From the NCBI GenBank assembly GCA_002909145.1, contig PNQY01000066.1, forward strand, positions 1 to 64,000: 64,000 nucleotides of DNA, read 5' to 3'. Of the stretch, positions 50,444-60,627 are shown one piece after another (position 1 is the stretch's first letter; each line of letters starts with the position of its first letter). Origin of the DNA: Candidatus Thioglobus perditus (lineage in GTDB: Bacteria > Pseudomonadota > Gammaproteobacteria > PS1 > Pseudothioglobaceae). The position numbers and the translations under genes were made by a program. A model generated the notes under the pieces. The model was not told the DNA's origin and did no database searches. It was given only the letters and a program-made list of their open reading frames with translations.

Positions 50444-50626
50444 ATGCCTAAAATAATTGTAATATTATTATCAGCAGTTATGCTTTCAAGCTGTGTGCTT
50501 ACTAAAGTGGTTACGGTGCCTATGCGTGTAGGCGGTGCAGTTATTTCAATAGTACCCGGAATTGGTGAAGAAATCGATGCAGCAATTGATGAGACAGCGG
50601 ACGTAATTGATGCCATACCCATCTAA
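50444..50626 (+). CDS. Small lipoprotein
   Basis: 60 residues with a signal peptide and lipobox LSSC (Cys17), then a mature part of about 44 residues (VTVPMRVGGAVISIVPGIG..., ending VIDAIPI). It should be attached to a membrane by lipid. It sits 2 nt after folA. The role is unknown; short lipoproteins of this look are common in proteobacteria. Confidence 0.75.
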   Translation: MPKIIVILLSAVMLSSCVLTKVVTVPMRVGGAVISIVPGIGEEIDAAIDETADVIDAIPI

Positions 50627-50644
50627 TAACATATATTTATTATA

Positions 50645-50674
50645 AAAAAGGATTGCGCTTTACAATCCTTTTTT
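50645..50674. terminator. Bidirectional terminator between the lipoprotein gene and gltB
   Basis: AAAAAGGATTG, loop CGCTTTA, CAATCCTTTTTT: a perfect 11-bp stem with T-runs on both strands, between two convergent genes. Confidence 0.88.
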
Positions 50675-50680
50675 ATGGTG

Positions 50681-53600
50681 TTACTTTTTGGCGTTTGCGG
50701 CTAAGACTCGTTTAAAGTCTTTAGGCATTACTTTGATAAAATGTTTGATTTCATCGTTCCAATTATCTAATATACGTTGCGCTACTTTTGATCCGGTAAA
50801 TCCAGCATGATTAGTAACATACTTTCTTAACTCTGCTTGGGCATCATTATCCATTGGATCAAGATCAATCATAATAGGATTAACCATTGACTCGAAAGTT
50901 TTGTTTGGATTATATATGTATGCAATACCACCACTCATACCGGCGCCAAAGTTACGACCAGCTTCTCCCAAAATAATAGCACGACCTCCAGTCATATATT
51001 CACAACCATGATCACCAACCCCTTCAACTACCGCCACTACTCCTGAATTACGCACACAGAAGCGCTCAGCAACACATCCAGATAGATACATTTCACCACC
51101 AGTAGCGCCATAGCCACAAACATTACCAGCGATAATTTCATTTTCTGAGCTAAATGTTGAGTTTTTAGGTGGATAAACTATTACTTTACCGCCAGATAAG
51201 CCCTTGCCAACGTAGTCATTTGCATCACCTTCAACTTCTAAAGTTATGCCTTTGGCTAAGAATGCACCTAGTGATTGTCCAGCAGAGCCTTTAAAGTTGA
51301 TATGAATTGATTCGTCTTTTAAATCATTATTTCCACGAGTCTTAACAATGTGTGAGGATAGCATTGCACCTACCGCACGATCAACATTAGTGATAACTGA
51401 GCTAATGTTAACTGTTTCGTTGTTATCAATAACTGGTTTTGATGCTTCAATTAGTGAGTTGTCAATTTGTAATTCTAGCTGGTGATCTTGAAAAGTGCTT
51501 TGATATGTACCGGTGTCTTTGTTTGGTTTTGTTGCTGGAGTAAGTAGCGCATCTAAATTAATAGACCCTTGTTTCCAATGCTCAATTGCCTTATTCATCT
51601 CTAGCATATCAGAGCGACCAATCATCTCATTAACTGTTTTAAATCCAAGTTCTGCCATAATTATGCGTAGCTCTTTAGCTACCATAAACAGGTAGTTAAC
51701 TACATGTTCTGGCTTACCAGTAAACTTTTTACGCAACTCTTTATCTTGAGTTGCAATACCAACTGGACAAGTATTTAGATGACACTTACGCATCATAATG
51801 CAACCCATAGTAATAAGTGGAGCAGTTGAGAAGCCAAACTCTTCAGCACCAAGTAGTATAGCAATTGCAACGTCACGACCAGTTTTTATTTGTCCATCAG
51901 TTTGTATGGTTACGCGTGAGCGCAAATCATTCATTACTAGGGTTTGATGAGTTTCAGCTAGGCCCAACTCCCATGGTAGTCCTGCGTGTTTAATAGATGT
52001 AAGTGGAGATGCTCCAGTACCGCCATCATGTCCAGCAATTACAATATGGTCTGATTTAGCCTTAGTAACGCCTGCAGCAATAGTGCCAACGCCAATTTCA
52101 GCAACTAACTTAACACTTATGCGTGCCTCAGGGTTTGACCTCTTAAGATCAAAAATTAACTGTGACAAGTCTTCAATTGAATAAATATCATGATGTGGCG
52201 GTGGAGAAATTAGACCAACCCCTGGAGTGGAGTGACGTATTTTAGCAATGCCTTCATCTACTTTTGAGCCTGGCAACTCTCCACCTTCACCTGGCTTGGC
52301 TCCTTGTGAAACTTTAATTTGAATTTCATCAGCATTATTTAAATAATCAATAGTTACACCAAAACGACCCGATGCTACTTGTTTGATGGCACTACGACGT
52401 GAATCACCATTTGCATCTGGAGTCCAGCGCTTAGCGTCTTCACCACCTTCACCAGTATTAGATTTACCACCCAGGCGGTTCATAGCAATAGCTAAAGATT
52501 CATGTGATTCAGCCGATATAGAGCCAAAACTCATTGCCCCAGTGGCAAAACGCTTTACAATTTCTTTGACGTTTTCAACTTCGTCGATTGATATTGGACT
52601 GCCTTGTTTGAAAGACATAAGTCCACGTAGAGTTGAGTTACGTGTGCCTTCTTTGTTAGCATGATCAGCAAATTCCCAGTATGATTTCTCATCATTGTTA
52701 CGAGCGGCTAGTTGTAGATTTGATATGGTTTTTGGATCCCACATATGTTTTTCACCGCCACTACGCCAGTGGTAATGGCCGAGGTTTTCTAGTGAGTTGG
52801 TTTGGTAGGCGCTTTGGTGGCGCTTTTCATTTTCATTTTGCAATATGTCAAAGCCAACGCCATCAATACGTGATGCGGTTTCAAAGAAACATTTGTTCAT
52901 TACCTCTGGAGCAAGACCAATAGCTTCAAAGATTTGCGCACCCTTGTAAGATTCTAGAGTTGAAATTCCCATCTTAGCCATAACTTTTAGCATGCCTTTG
53001 GCTATGCCTTTGCGATATGCATAGATGATAGCCTCATCGCTTTCTATATCAATCATTTGATCACGACGAGCCTGCCACAACGCCTCAAAAGCAAGATATG
53101 GGTTAATTGCATCAGCGCCATATCCTGTTAGTAGGCAGAAGTGATGTACTTCACGCGCTTCACCAGTTTCTACAATGATGCCAACTTGAGTTCTTTCATG
53201 TGAAGAAACTAGGTGACGATGTAGAGCTGATGATGCTAACAAACTAGATATTGGAGCACGATTTTCACTAATATTGCGATCAGATAGAATAATTAAGCTA
53301 TATCCATCTTTAATTGCTTGTGATCCTTGCTTGCAAATATCATCCAATAGATCAGATATATTTTTATCTTCATTGGTATCGTAAGTTATATCAATAGTTT
53401 TACTAGTCCAGCCGCGATGATTGCAATGTCTAAGTGCTGCAGCTTCTTCATTGGTTATAATTGGATGATCGATCACTAGTCTATGGGCGTTTTCTGCCTT
53501 GTTTTCTAGCAAGTTTCCTTCAGGACCAATTGAGCAACGTAGAGACATAACCACTTCTTCACGAATTGAGTCAATTGCAGGATTGGTTACTTGAGCAAAT

Positions 53601-55183
53601 AATTGTTTAAAGTAATCATAAATAATGCGTGATTGGTCTGATAAGCAAGCTAGTGCTGAGTCATTACCCATAGAGCCTACTGGATCTCTAAGTTCATTAA
53701 CCAAAGGTAGAAGCATAAACTTTAGCGTTTCAGTACTATAGCCGAAAGCTTTTAAACGATGTATAAGGGTGTCCGGATAAAATCCATGTACTTGAGCATC
53801 ACAGTTTAGTTCTGATAAATTAATTTGTTGTTCAGATAGCCAGTCCTCGTAAGGATTTTGTGTGGCAAAATCTGCTTTAATAGTTTCATCATCAATAAGC
53901 TCGCCTTTTTCAAAATCAACCAAGAACATCTTGCCTGGGCGTAACCTGCCTTTGGTCTTAACATTGTCAGCTTCAACATCAACAACACCAACCTCGGAGG
54001 CCATAATAACCCTATTATCGTGAGTCATATAATAACGTGATGGACGTAGACCATTACGATCAAGAACTGCACCAATATAGTGGCCGTCAGTAAATGCAAT
54101 AGATGCTGGACCATCCCAAGGTTCCATTACATTAGAGAAGTATTCATAAAATGCTTTTTTCTCATTACTCATATTGTTGTCATTCTGCCAAGCTTCAGGC
54201 ACCATCATTAGTACCGCTTCTTGTAGTGAGCGACCGTTCATCATTAAGAACTCTAAAACATTATCAAAACTACCAGAGTCTGATACTTCAGTTTCAATTA
54301 CAGGCAGTGTTTTGGCCAAATCATCTTTGAACAGATCACTTTCTAATACACCTTCACGTGCACGCATCCAGTTGTAGTTTCCTTGACGAGTGTTGATTTC
54401 ACCGTTGTGAGACATGTAACGACATGGTTGCGCCCTGTCCCAAGAAGGGAAGGTGTTGGTAGAGAAGCGTGAGTGCACCATTGCTAAATATGTTGAGTAT
54501 TCAGTATTTGACAAATCATCATAAAAATCAAGCACTTGAGAGCCCATCAACATGCCTTTGTAAATGATAACCTTAGTTGACAGACTACAAACGTAAAACA
54601 GTAATGCTTGAGACAAAGAATCATCAGTTCTGATTTTGTGAGACACGTGTTTTCTAATAGTAAACAATGCACGTTCAAATGCCTGAGCATCGGTGTCGTC
54701 GGCACATCCTATGATAAGCTGCTTGATTATAGGTTGGGATTGTCTTGCTATATTACCAACATCAGCCTTGTCAGCATTAACTGGAACATCTCTAAAGCCA
54801 ATAAATATCTGACCTTCATCAACAACTGCTTTTTTCAGTAAGCTCATGCAATGAGCTCTTTCAGTATTATCTTGAGGCAAGAAAACATTACCAACACCGT
54901 ACTTGCCTTTCTCAACATTCATACCGTACAGGCTATTTATTTCATTAGCAAAAAATTCATGTGGAATATTGGTTAGAATTCCTGCTCCATCGCCAGTATT
55001 AGCCTCACTTCCAGTGCCGCCACGGTGGTCCATTCTGGCTAACATCTCTAGGGCATCAGCAGTAATTTGATGTGAAGATTCAGCCTTTACGTGTGCAATA
55101 AATCCAACGCCACAGTTTTCTTTTTCATTGTTTGGATGATAAAGACCGTTAGCTTTAGGAAGGTGTAATAATTGGTTTTTCAT
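50681..55183 (-). CDS. gltB: Glutamate synthase large subunit
   Basis: Makes two glutamates from glutamine and 2-oxoglutarate. 1500 residues: N-terminal glutamine amidotransferase domain whose Cys24 (NCGVGF) becomes the catalytic N-terminus after cleavage, a central domain, the FMN/2-oxoglutarate domain with SGGKSNTGEGGED-type and GHDGGTGASPLTSIKHAG motifs and the 3Fe-4S cysteines in CHLNTCPVG, and the C-terminal beta-helix with GCGY-like repeats. gltD for the small subunit is not next to it nor elsewhere in the window. Confidence 0.98.
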   Translation of the reverse strand: MKNQLLHLPKANGLYHPNNEKENCGVGFIAHVKAESSHQITADALEMLARMDHRGGTGSEANTGDGAGILTNIPHEFFANEINSLYGMNVEKGKYGVGNVFLPQDNTERAHCMSLLKKAVVDEGQIFIGFRDVPVNADKADVGNIARQSQPIIKQLIIGCADDTDAQAFERALFTIRKHVSHKIRTDDSLSQALLFYVCSLSTKVIIYKGMLMGSQVLDFYDDLSNTEYSTYLAMVHSRFSTNTFPSWDRAQPCRYMSHNGEINTRQGNYNWMRAREGVLESDLFKDDLAKTLPVIETEVSDSGSFDNVLEFLMMNGRSLQEAVLMMVPEAWQNDNNMSNEKKAFYEYFSNVMEPWDGPASIAFTDGHYIGAVLDRNGLRPSRYYMTHDNRVIMASEVGVVDVEADNVKTKGRLRPGKMFLVDFEKGELIDDETIKADFATQNPYEDWLSEQQINLSELNCDAQVHGFYPDTLIHRLKAFGYSTETLKFMLLPLVNELRDPVGSMGNDSALACLSDQSRIIYDYFKQLFAQVTNPAIDSIREEVVMSLRCSIGPEGNLLENKAENAHRLVIDHPIITNEEAAALRHCNHRGWTSKTIDITYDTNEDKNISDLLDDICKQGSQAIKDGYSLIILSDRNISENRAPISSLLASSALHRHLVSSHERTQVGIIVETGEAREVHHFCLLTGYGADAINPYLAFEALWQARRDQMIDIESDEAIIYAYRKGIAKGMLKVMAKMGISTLESYKGAQIFEAIGLAPEVMNKCFFETASRIDGVGFDILQNENEKRHQSAYQTNSLENLGHYHWRSGGEKHMWDPKTISNLQLAARNNDEKSYWEFADHANKEGTRNSTLRGLMSFKQGSPISIDEVENVKEIVKRFATGAMSFGSISAESHESLAIAMNRLGGKSNTGEGGEDAKRWTPDANGDSRRSAIKQVASGRFGVTIDYLNNADEIQIKVSQGAKPGEGGELPGSKVDEGIAKIRHSTPGVGLISPPPHHDIYSIEDLSQLIFDLKRSNPEARISVKLVAEIGVGTIAAGVTKAKSDHIVIAGHDGGTGASPLTSIKHAGLPWELGLAETHQTLVMNDLRSRVTIQTDGQIKTGRDVAIAILLGAEEFGFSTAPLITMGCIMMRKCHLNTCPVGIATQDKELRKKFTGKPEHVVNYLFMVAKELRIIMAELGFKTVNEMIGRSDMLEMNKAIEHWKQGSINLDALLTPATKPNKDTGTYQSTFQDHQLELQIDNSLIEASKPVIDNNETVNISSVITNVDRAVGAMLSSHIVKTRGNNDLKDESIHINFKGSAGQSLGAFLAKGITLEVEGDANDYVGKGLSGGKVIVYPPKNSTFSSENEIIAGNVCGYGATGGEMYLSGCVAERFCVRNSGVVAVVEGVGDHGCEYMTGGRAIILGEAGRNFGAGMSGGIAYIYNPNKTFESMVNPIMIDLDPMDNDAQAELRKYVTNHAGFTGSKVAQRILDNWNDEIKHFIKVMPKDFKRVLAANAKK

Positions 55184-55276
55184 ATGTGTAAAATCTACAA
55201 AATAAAGATCGAAAAAATTCTATCAATTATAACGTAAAAAATGGTGCTATAACAGCGCAAATACCCCTGCTTAGTA

Positions 55277-55306
55277 TTGCATTTGCTAGAGGTGTTAAGG
55301 TAGAAT
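55277..55306 (+). promoter_or_regulatory. Candidate promoter of yaaA
   Basis: TTGCAT (55277-55282), 18-nt spacer, TAGAAT (55301-55306), about 33 nt before the yaaA start. A perfect TATAAT on the minus strand at 55226-55231 is a candidate -10 for gltB. Confidence 0.4.
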
Positions 55307-55339
55307 AGCCCTGGATTTAATACTCAAATAAACAACCTA

Positions 55340-56092
55340 ATGTTAGCAGTTATATCTCCTTCAAAAACTCAGGATTTTTCTGAACATGCTACTGGCAAGT
55401 ACACACAAGCTCGCCAAATCGATCAATCTATGAGATTGGTGGATATCTTGAAAGGCAAGAGTAAAGACGAAATTGCTCAGCTAATGTCTATTAGTGGAAA
55501 ACTTGCTAATCTAAATTTTGACAGATTTCAATCATTCCCATCCCGGTTTGATTCTGATAACTCCAGGCAGGCGATACTGGCATTTAAAGGCGATGTTTAT
55601 AATGGCATAGACGCCCCAAGTTTGTCTGTTGATGATTTAGGGTTTGCTCAACAGTCTTTACGTATGCTTTCGGGTTTGTATGGTGTAATTAGACCGTTAG
55701 ATTTGATAGCCCCGTATAGATTGGAAATGGGCACAAAACTTGAAAATCCAAAAGGTAAAAATTTGTATGAATTTTGGGGCAATAAAATCTCAAAAATGCT
55801 AAATGAAGATGAATCAAATGTAATTATTAATTTGGCCTCTAATGAGTATTTTAAAGGCATAGACAAAAAATCATTAAATGCTCAAATTATCAATATAGTA
55901 TTTAAAGAATTTAAGGGCGACAAATATAAAATTATTGGTATTTATGCTAAGCGTGCTAGAGGATTGATGGTTAATTACATAATTAAAAATAAAATCAGCA
56001 ATCCGCAGAATTTAAAAACATTTAATGCTGAAAATTATTCCTATAAAGAAGAGATCTCTGATGACAAAACATGGGTATTTACCAGAGGTTAA
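55340..56092 (+). CDS. yaaA: YaaA family protein (peroxide stress / iron control)
   Basis: 250 residues with MLAVISPSKTQDF, AFKGDVYNGIDA and LSGLYGVIRPLDLIAPYRLEMGT, diagnostic of YaaA/DUF328. In E. coli YaaA lowers free iron during peroxide stress and binds DNA. The end overlaps comF by 22 nt. Confidence 0.93.
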   Translation: MLAVISPSKTQDFSEHATGKYTQARQIDQSMRLVDILKGKSKDEIAQLMSISGKLANLNFDRFQSFPSRFDSDNSRQAILAFKGDVYNGIDAPSLSVDDLGFAQQSLRMLSGLYGVIRPLDLIAPYRLEMGTKLENPKGKNLYEFWGNKISKMLNEDESNVIINLASNEYFKGIDKKSLNAQIINIVFKEFKGDKYKIIGIYAKRARGLMVNYIIKNKISNPQNLKTFNAENYSYKEEISDDKTWVFTRG

Positions 56093-56751
56093 TTCCAAAA
56101 CAAAGCTGTGTGCTTTGCTCTGAGCAATCAGATTATTGCGTATGTACACAGTGTGAGTCTAGTTTTAGCACTAGTGAACATCGATGCTTGTCTTGCGCTA
56201 CAAAACTAAATTCTGATTTACAGTTCTGCGGTGAATGCTTATCTCATTCACCCTATTTTTCTAAAACATATGCACTATATGATTATGCCGAATATTGTTC
56301 ACAACTTATAAAGCAGTTTAAATTTGATCACCAGCTTTGTGTTGGTGATTATTTCGCACACAGATTGTTTGATTTGTATACTAAGATTGTTAGGGAAAGT
56401 GGAGAATACGATGCAATTATTCCACTACCTTTAAGCACGCAGCGTATTAAAGACAGGGGATATAACCAGACTCATGAGTTGCTTAGGGTTATTAAAAACA
56501 AAACCAACGCAACTATTGATACTAACTGTGCAGAGCGTATTAAAGCAACTCAAGCGCTTTCATCTTTAAGCCTTGAGCAAAGGAAAAATGAGATTAAAAA
56601 TGCGTTTTCTGTAAAGCCCGTGACTTATAAGAGAGTTTTATTAGTTGATGATGTTATGACAACAGGTTCAAGTATGAATGAGATAAGCAAAACTATGCTG
56701 AAAAATACAGACATAGAAACCTGTGATGTAATGGTTGTGGCTAGAGCTTAG
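56071..56751 (+). CDS. comF: ComF family protein
   Basis: 226 residues: an N-terminal zinc-finger part with CVLC...CVCTQC...CLSC...CGEC and a phosphoribosyltransferase-like domain with VLLVDDVMTTGSSM. The family is needed for DNA uptake in competence. The start ATG at 56071 lies inside yaaA; its end overlaps the convergent Nudix-ThiE gene by 4 nt. A protein of this length is typical. Confidence 0.92.
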   Translation: MGIYQRLIPKQSCVLCSEQSDYCVCTQCESSFSTSEHRCLSCATKLNSDLQFCGECLSHSPYFSKTYALYDYAEYCSQLIKQFKFDHQLCVGDYFAHRLFDLYTKIVRESGEYDAIIPLPLSTQRIKDRGYNQTHELLRVIKNKTNATIDTNCAERIKATQALSSLSLEQRKNEIKNAFSVKPVTYKRVLLVDDVMTTGSSMNEISKTMLKNTDIETCDVMVVARA

Positions 56752-57671
56752 AATGCACTAACACCAGCAATACCTTGGGCTCCAAGTTTAAGGGTTTTTT
56801 CTAAATCTTTCAGCCCCATGCCACCAAGAAAATACACCGGAATGTTGAGTTTATCTACTACTTCCTTGGCAGAATCCCAGCCTAATGGAATAGTTTCTGG
56901 ATGAGTTTGAGTAGCCTGTACTGGAGAAATAACAACAAAATCTGCGCCTAATTTCTGCGCTTTAAGCGCTTCATTCAGGTCATGGGTGGATGCGCCTAAC
57001 AATTTATTATCTGCACAAGGTCTTTTTGTTAAAACCAGCATTTCTCCAGTGGTAATATGCCAGCCATCACAATACTCTTCATTAAAGGACTTATCGGTGG
57101 TATTAAGAAGTAATTTGACATTATTTTGTTTGCATTTGTTATGAAGTTCGGCGATAAATACGCTATTTAGCGGACTTTTGCTGCGAAGTTGTATAAGGCT
57201 AATATCTTGAGTTATTTTTTTATCAAATTTATCCATCCATTCTTTAGTTTGGTGGTTGCTAGATGGTGTAATCCAGTATTTGTTTGGCAAGGTTATAGAG
57301 TCAATAAAAGCTTTCATAGTCGGTAGTAGTTTGTATTTGTGTAGTTTGTTAATATCAACCCAGGCAATTTCTTGGCCTTCAGCGCCAATAGGATGTTTTT
57401 GATATTTTTTTATATTATAGATGCTTAGCTCAACCTTTCTGTCTACATAATAATGCTTCATACTTTGGTGTAAATTTAAATCTAGAACTTTAATGTTTAA
57501 CTCTTCATAAAGCTCTCTAGTTATAGCGCTCTTATTAGATTCATTGTTTTTTGTTTTACCGCCAGGTAATTCCCAAAATCCACCCATAAATTGATGTTTT
57601 TGGCGTTTAGCAATTAGTATTTGTCCTGAGTTATTGTATAAAACACCAACAACTGCCTTGATTGTCTCCAT
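56748..57671 (-). CDS. Nudix hydrolase / thiamine-phosphate-synthase-like fusion
   Basis: 307 residues. The N-terminal half (about 1-130) is a MutT-type Nudix domain with GGKTKNNESNKSAITRELYEEL. It should hydrolyse oxidised or modified nucleotides such as 8-oxo-dGTP. The C-terminal half (about 131-307) is a ThiE/TenI barrel: LIQLRSKS, GWHITTGEM, DFVVISPVQATQTHPE and PVYFLGGMG. This fusion is known in gammaproteobacteria; the barrel's own activity is uncertain. It is divergent from gshA. Confidence 0.9.
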   Translation of the reverse strand: METIKAVVGVLYNNSGQILIAKRQKHQFMGGFWELPGGKTKNNESNKSAITRELYEELNIKVLDLNLHQSMKHYYVDRKVELSIYNIKKYQKHPIGAEGQEIAWVDINKLHKYKLLPTMKAFIDSITLPNKYWITPSSNHQTKEWMDKFDKKITQDISLIQLRSKSPLNSVFIAELHNKCKQNNVKLLLNTTDKSFNEEYCDGWHITTGEMLVLTKRPCADNKLLGASTHDLNEALKAQKLGADFVVISPVQATQTHPETIPLGWDSAKEVVDKLNIPVYFLGGMGLKDLEKTLKLGAQGIAGVSAF

Positions 57672-57687
57672 CTTGCATCATAATGGT

Positions 57688-57703
57688 AAAATAGCGCTAT
57701 TTT
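57688..57703. promoter_or_regulatory. 16-bp palindrome in the Nudix-ThiE / gshA gap
   Basis: AAAATAGCGCTATTTT is a perfect palindrome 17 nt before the gshA start codon; it overlaps a possible -10 (TAAAAT, 57687-57692). It could be an operator or a short hairpin in the gshA leader. Confidence 0.4.
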
Positions 57704-57719
57704 AGCACTGGGTCAACAT

Positions 57720-59276
57720 TTGAACATAACGGATAAAATTCAAATACTAAAACCACATGCGCATTTGCTGCAAGGCAATTTAATGGGTGTTGAGAAAGAG
57801 GGTCTTAGAGTGTCTAAAAAAGGCGGGTTGTCTCAAGCTGCACACCCAGAGGTCTTAGGTTGTGCTTTGACACATCCAAACATTACTACTGATTTTTCCG
57901 AGTCACTAATAGAGCTTGTTACTCCGCCAACAAATAGCGCTAAGAAAACATTAGATTTTTTGGCAGATACACAGCATTACCTATATTATCACTTACCTAA
58001 AGATCAAAACTTTTGGCCTGCAAGTATGCCTTGTGTAATTCGTGGCGAGACTTATATTCCTATTGCTAAATATGGGAAGTCCAATAGAGGCATGATGAAA
58101 ACTATATATAGAAGGGGCCTTGCAAATAGGTATGGTAGCGTAATGCAAACTATTGCTGGGGTGCACTTTAATTATTCATTTTCACAGGATTTTTTATCTA
58201 AGTGTAACTCCTTATTAAGCCCAGATGAAGGTTTAAAATATTTCATTAATGACAACTATATGGCGCTTACTCGTAACATTATGCGTTATGGATGGGTTAT
58301 TCCATATTTATTTGGATCTTCTCCCGCAGTATGTAAGTCTTTTTTAAATGGCCATCATAAGCATTCATTGGTAGAATTTAATGATTCAACCTTATATGAG
58401 CCATATGCCACTTCTTTGCGTATGGGTGATATTGGTTATCAAAACTTACGCGAAGACGAGGCCGGAGTTAAGGCAAATTACAACAGCTTATCTCATTATA
58501 TAAATTCACTTAAGGTTGGTATGCGTTCCAATTGTAGTGAATATGAAAAAATTGGCGTTAAATCTGGTGGAGAGTATCAACAACTCAACACCAACATTCT
58601 TCAAATTGAAAACGAGTACTATGCATCGGTTAGACCAAAGCCATCCGCTCAAGAGTGTGAAAAACCATTAGATAGTCTTAACAGTAGTGGAATTAGTTAT
58701 ATAGAACTCAGGTCATTAGATGTTAATCCAATAACTCCACTTGGGATTGATGAACCCCAAATTCATTTTTTAGAGGCATTTATGCTGTTTTGCTTGCTTA
58801 AAGATTCGCCTATTATTTCTACTAGGGAGCAGTTTGAGATTGATAATAATGACCAACTAGTAGCTCACGAAGGTCGTAAGCCAGAGCTAACCTTAAGTCG
58901 TAGCTCACAAACTGTATTATTGAAAGACTGGGGTAGTGAAATTATGCAGGAGATTGAGCTCTGCTCACGGTTATTTGGTGAAAACTATAAGCAAGATGTT
59001 GTTAATATATCTAGGCGTATTAAAAACCCAGAACTAACCCCTTCTTCTGTAGTTCTTAGTGATATGCGTGATAGAAAACAAGGTTTTTTTGATTATACGA
59101 GCTCACTTGCAAAGCGTTATAGAAAAGAGTTTCTTAATAATAATATTAATAAGAAACACTTTAAGTATTTAGATGAACAGGCAAAAATATCGTGCAAAAA
59201 ACAACAAGAAATAGAAGAGGCTGACAATATTAGTTTTGATAAATTCCTACAAGAGTATTTTTCCAAAGAGTCATAA
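57720..59276 (+). CDS. gshA: Glutamate--cysteine ligase
   Basis: First step of glutathione synthesis. 518 residues, same length as E. coli GshA, with GVEKEGLRVSKKG, FSESLIELVTPP and YIELRSLDVNP. The start is a TTG: no in-frame ATG or GTG lies upstream, and the next Met (22) would cut off the N-terminal region. The stop is directly followed by the mnmE ATG. Confidence 0.95.
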   Translation: MNITDKIQILKPHAHLLQGNLMGVEKEGLRVSKKGGLSQAAHPEVLGCALTHPNITTDFSESLIELVTPPTNSAKKTLDFLADTQHYLYYHLPKDQNFWPASMPCVIRGETYIPIAKYGKSNRGMMKTIYRRGLANRYGSVMQTIAGVHFNYSFSQDFLSKCNSLLSPDEGLKYFINDNYMALTRNIMRYGWVIPYLFGSSPAVCKSFLNGHHKHSLVEFNDSTLYEPYATSLRMGDIGYQNLREDEAGVKANYNSLSHYINSLKVGMRSNCSEYEKIGVKSGGEYQQLNTNILQIENEYYASVRPKPSAQECEKPLDSLNSSGISYIELRSLDVNPITPLGIDEPQIHFLEAFMLFCLLKDSPIISTREQFEIDNNDQLVAHEGRKPELTLSRSSQTVLLKDWGSEIMQEIELCSRLFGENYKQDVVNISRRIKNPELTPSSVVLSDMRDRKQGFFDYTSSLAKRYRKEFLNNNINKKHFKYLDEQAKISCKKQQEIEEADNISFDKFLQEYFSKES

Positions 59277-60617
59277 ATGAGTAATGCTACGACTATTTGT
59301 GCAGTTGCAAGCGCCTTAGGACAAGGTGGAGTTGGTGTTGTACGTATATCTGGACCACTTTCTAAGAATATTGCCAAGCACATGCTAGGATATGTTCCAA
59401 AAGCGCGTTATGCACACTATGGGTCATTTTTTAATCAAGATAATATTGAGATAGACAAAGGTATAGCTATATTTTTCCCTGGCCCACATTCATTCACAGG
59501 TGAAGATGTGCTTGAGTTTCAGGGCCATGGTGGTATTAGTATAATGCGCTCTTTATTGGAATCTGCAATTGCATTGGGAGCCATTGCTGCAGATCCTGGC
59601 GAGTTCTCAAAACGTGCATTTTTAAATGGTAAGATGGATTTGGTTCAAGCAGAAGCGGTTGCAGACATTATTGAAGCCAGCTCCGAACAATCTGCTCGTT
59701 GTGCTCTTAGATCTTTATCTGGAGAATTTTCTAAAAAAGTAAATGCATTAACCAAGTCTATTATTGATTTAAGAGTATTTGTTGAGGCTACTATTGATTT
59801 TTCTGATGAAGAAATTGATTTCTTGCAATCATCAGAAGTTAAGTCTAAGGCTAAAAGCATTAAAAAGGATGTTGTAGATATACTTAATTCTGCCCAACAA
59901 GGAGCGATTCTTAGAGAGGGTATAAATGTCGCTATAGCAGGCAAGCCTAATGCTGGCAAATCCTCACTTTTAAATGCATTAACGCAAGACTCTAGCGCAA
60001 TTGTAACTGATATTGCGGGAACTACTCGTGATGTGCTGAAAGAAACAATACACATAGATGGCATGCCAATTAATATAATAGATACTGCCGGACTACACGC
60101 AAGCTCTGATAAAGTAGAGCAAGAGGGGATAAGAAGAGCACACTTAGAGATTGAACGTGCTGATGTTGTGCTATTAATGTTTGATGCGCAAGATATTGAG
60201 TATGATTTATCAATACTGCCAGAAAACATACTATCAAAGCCATTATTATTAATAAAGAACAAGGTTGATTTAACTAGCGAAAGTATTGGTAAGATTGAAA
60301 TTGACAACAAAGTGCAGCTATCTATTTCTGCTAAGACTGCAAAGGGTGTTGATCTTCTTAGAAATGAGCTTGTGGATATAGCTGGATTGAATACTTCTGG
60401 CGAAGGTCTAATGTTGGCTAGAAAGAGGCATATTATGGCGTTGGAGCTGGCCTTAGAATTTATAGACAGTGCAACCACACAACTTGAATTTGGAGCGAGC
60501 GAGCTTATGGCAGAGGACTTGCGTCAAGCAGGGCAGCATATGGGTAGCATTACGGGTGAGTTTTCATCAGACGACTTGCTTGGTGAAATATTTTCCTCTT
60601 TTTGTATAGGCAAGTAA
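59277..60617 (+). CDS. mnmE: tRNA modification GTPase MnmE
   Basis: With MnmG makes the xmnm5 group on U34 of some tRNAs. 446 residues: N-terminal folate-binding domain with GQGGVGVVRISGP, a GTPase domain with AGKPNAGKSSLLN, DTAGLH and NKVD, and the C-terminal CIGK motif. It is far from the rpmH operon, where it often lies. It follows gshA without a gap. Confidence 0.97.
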   Translation: MSNATTICAVASALGQGGVGVVRISGPLSKNIAKHMLGYVPKARYAHYGSFFNQDNIEIDKGIAIFFPGPHSFTGEDVLEFQGHGGISIMRSLLESAIALGAIAADPGEFSKRAFLNGKMDLVQAEAVADIIEASSEQSARCALRSLSGEFSKKVNALTKSIIDLRVFVEATIDFSDEEIDFLQSSEVKSKAKSIKKDVVDILNSAQQGAILREGINVAIAGKPNAGKSSLLNALTQDSSAIVTDIAGTTRDVLKETIHIDGMPINIIDTAGLHASSDKVEQEGIRRAHLEIERADVVLLMFDAQDIEYDLSILPENILSKPLLLIKNKVDLTSESIGKIEIDNKVQLSISAKTAKGVDLLRNELVDIAGLNTSGEGLMLARKRHIMALELALEFIDSATTQLEFGASELMAEDLRQAGQHMGSITGEFSSDDLLGEIFSSFCIGK

Positions 60618-60627
60618 TAAGATATTT

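Noticed and set aside
59645-60478. 277-codon open frame antisense to mnmE
   Set aside because: mnmE is unmistakable on the other strand; the antisense chain is Ser/Ile-rich with no family likeness or ribosome binding site.
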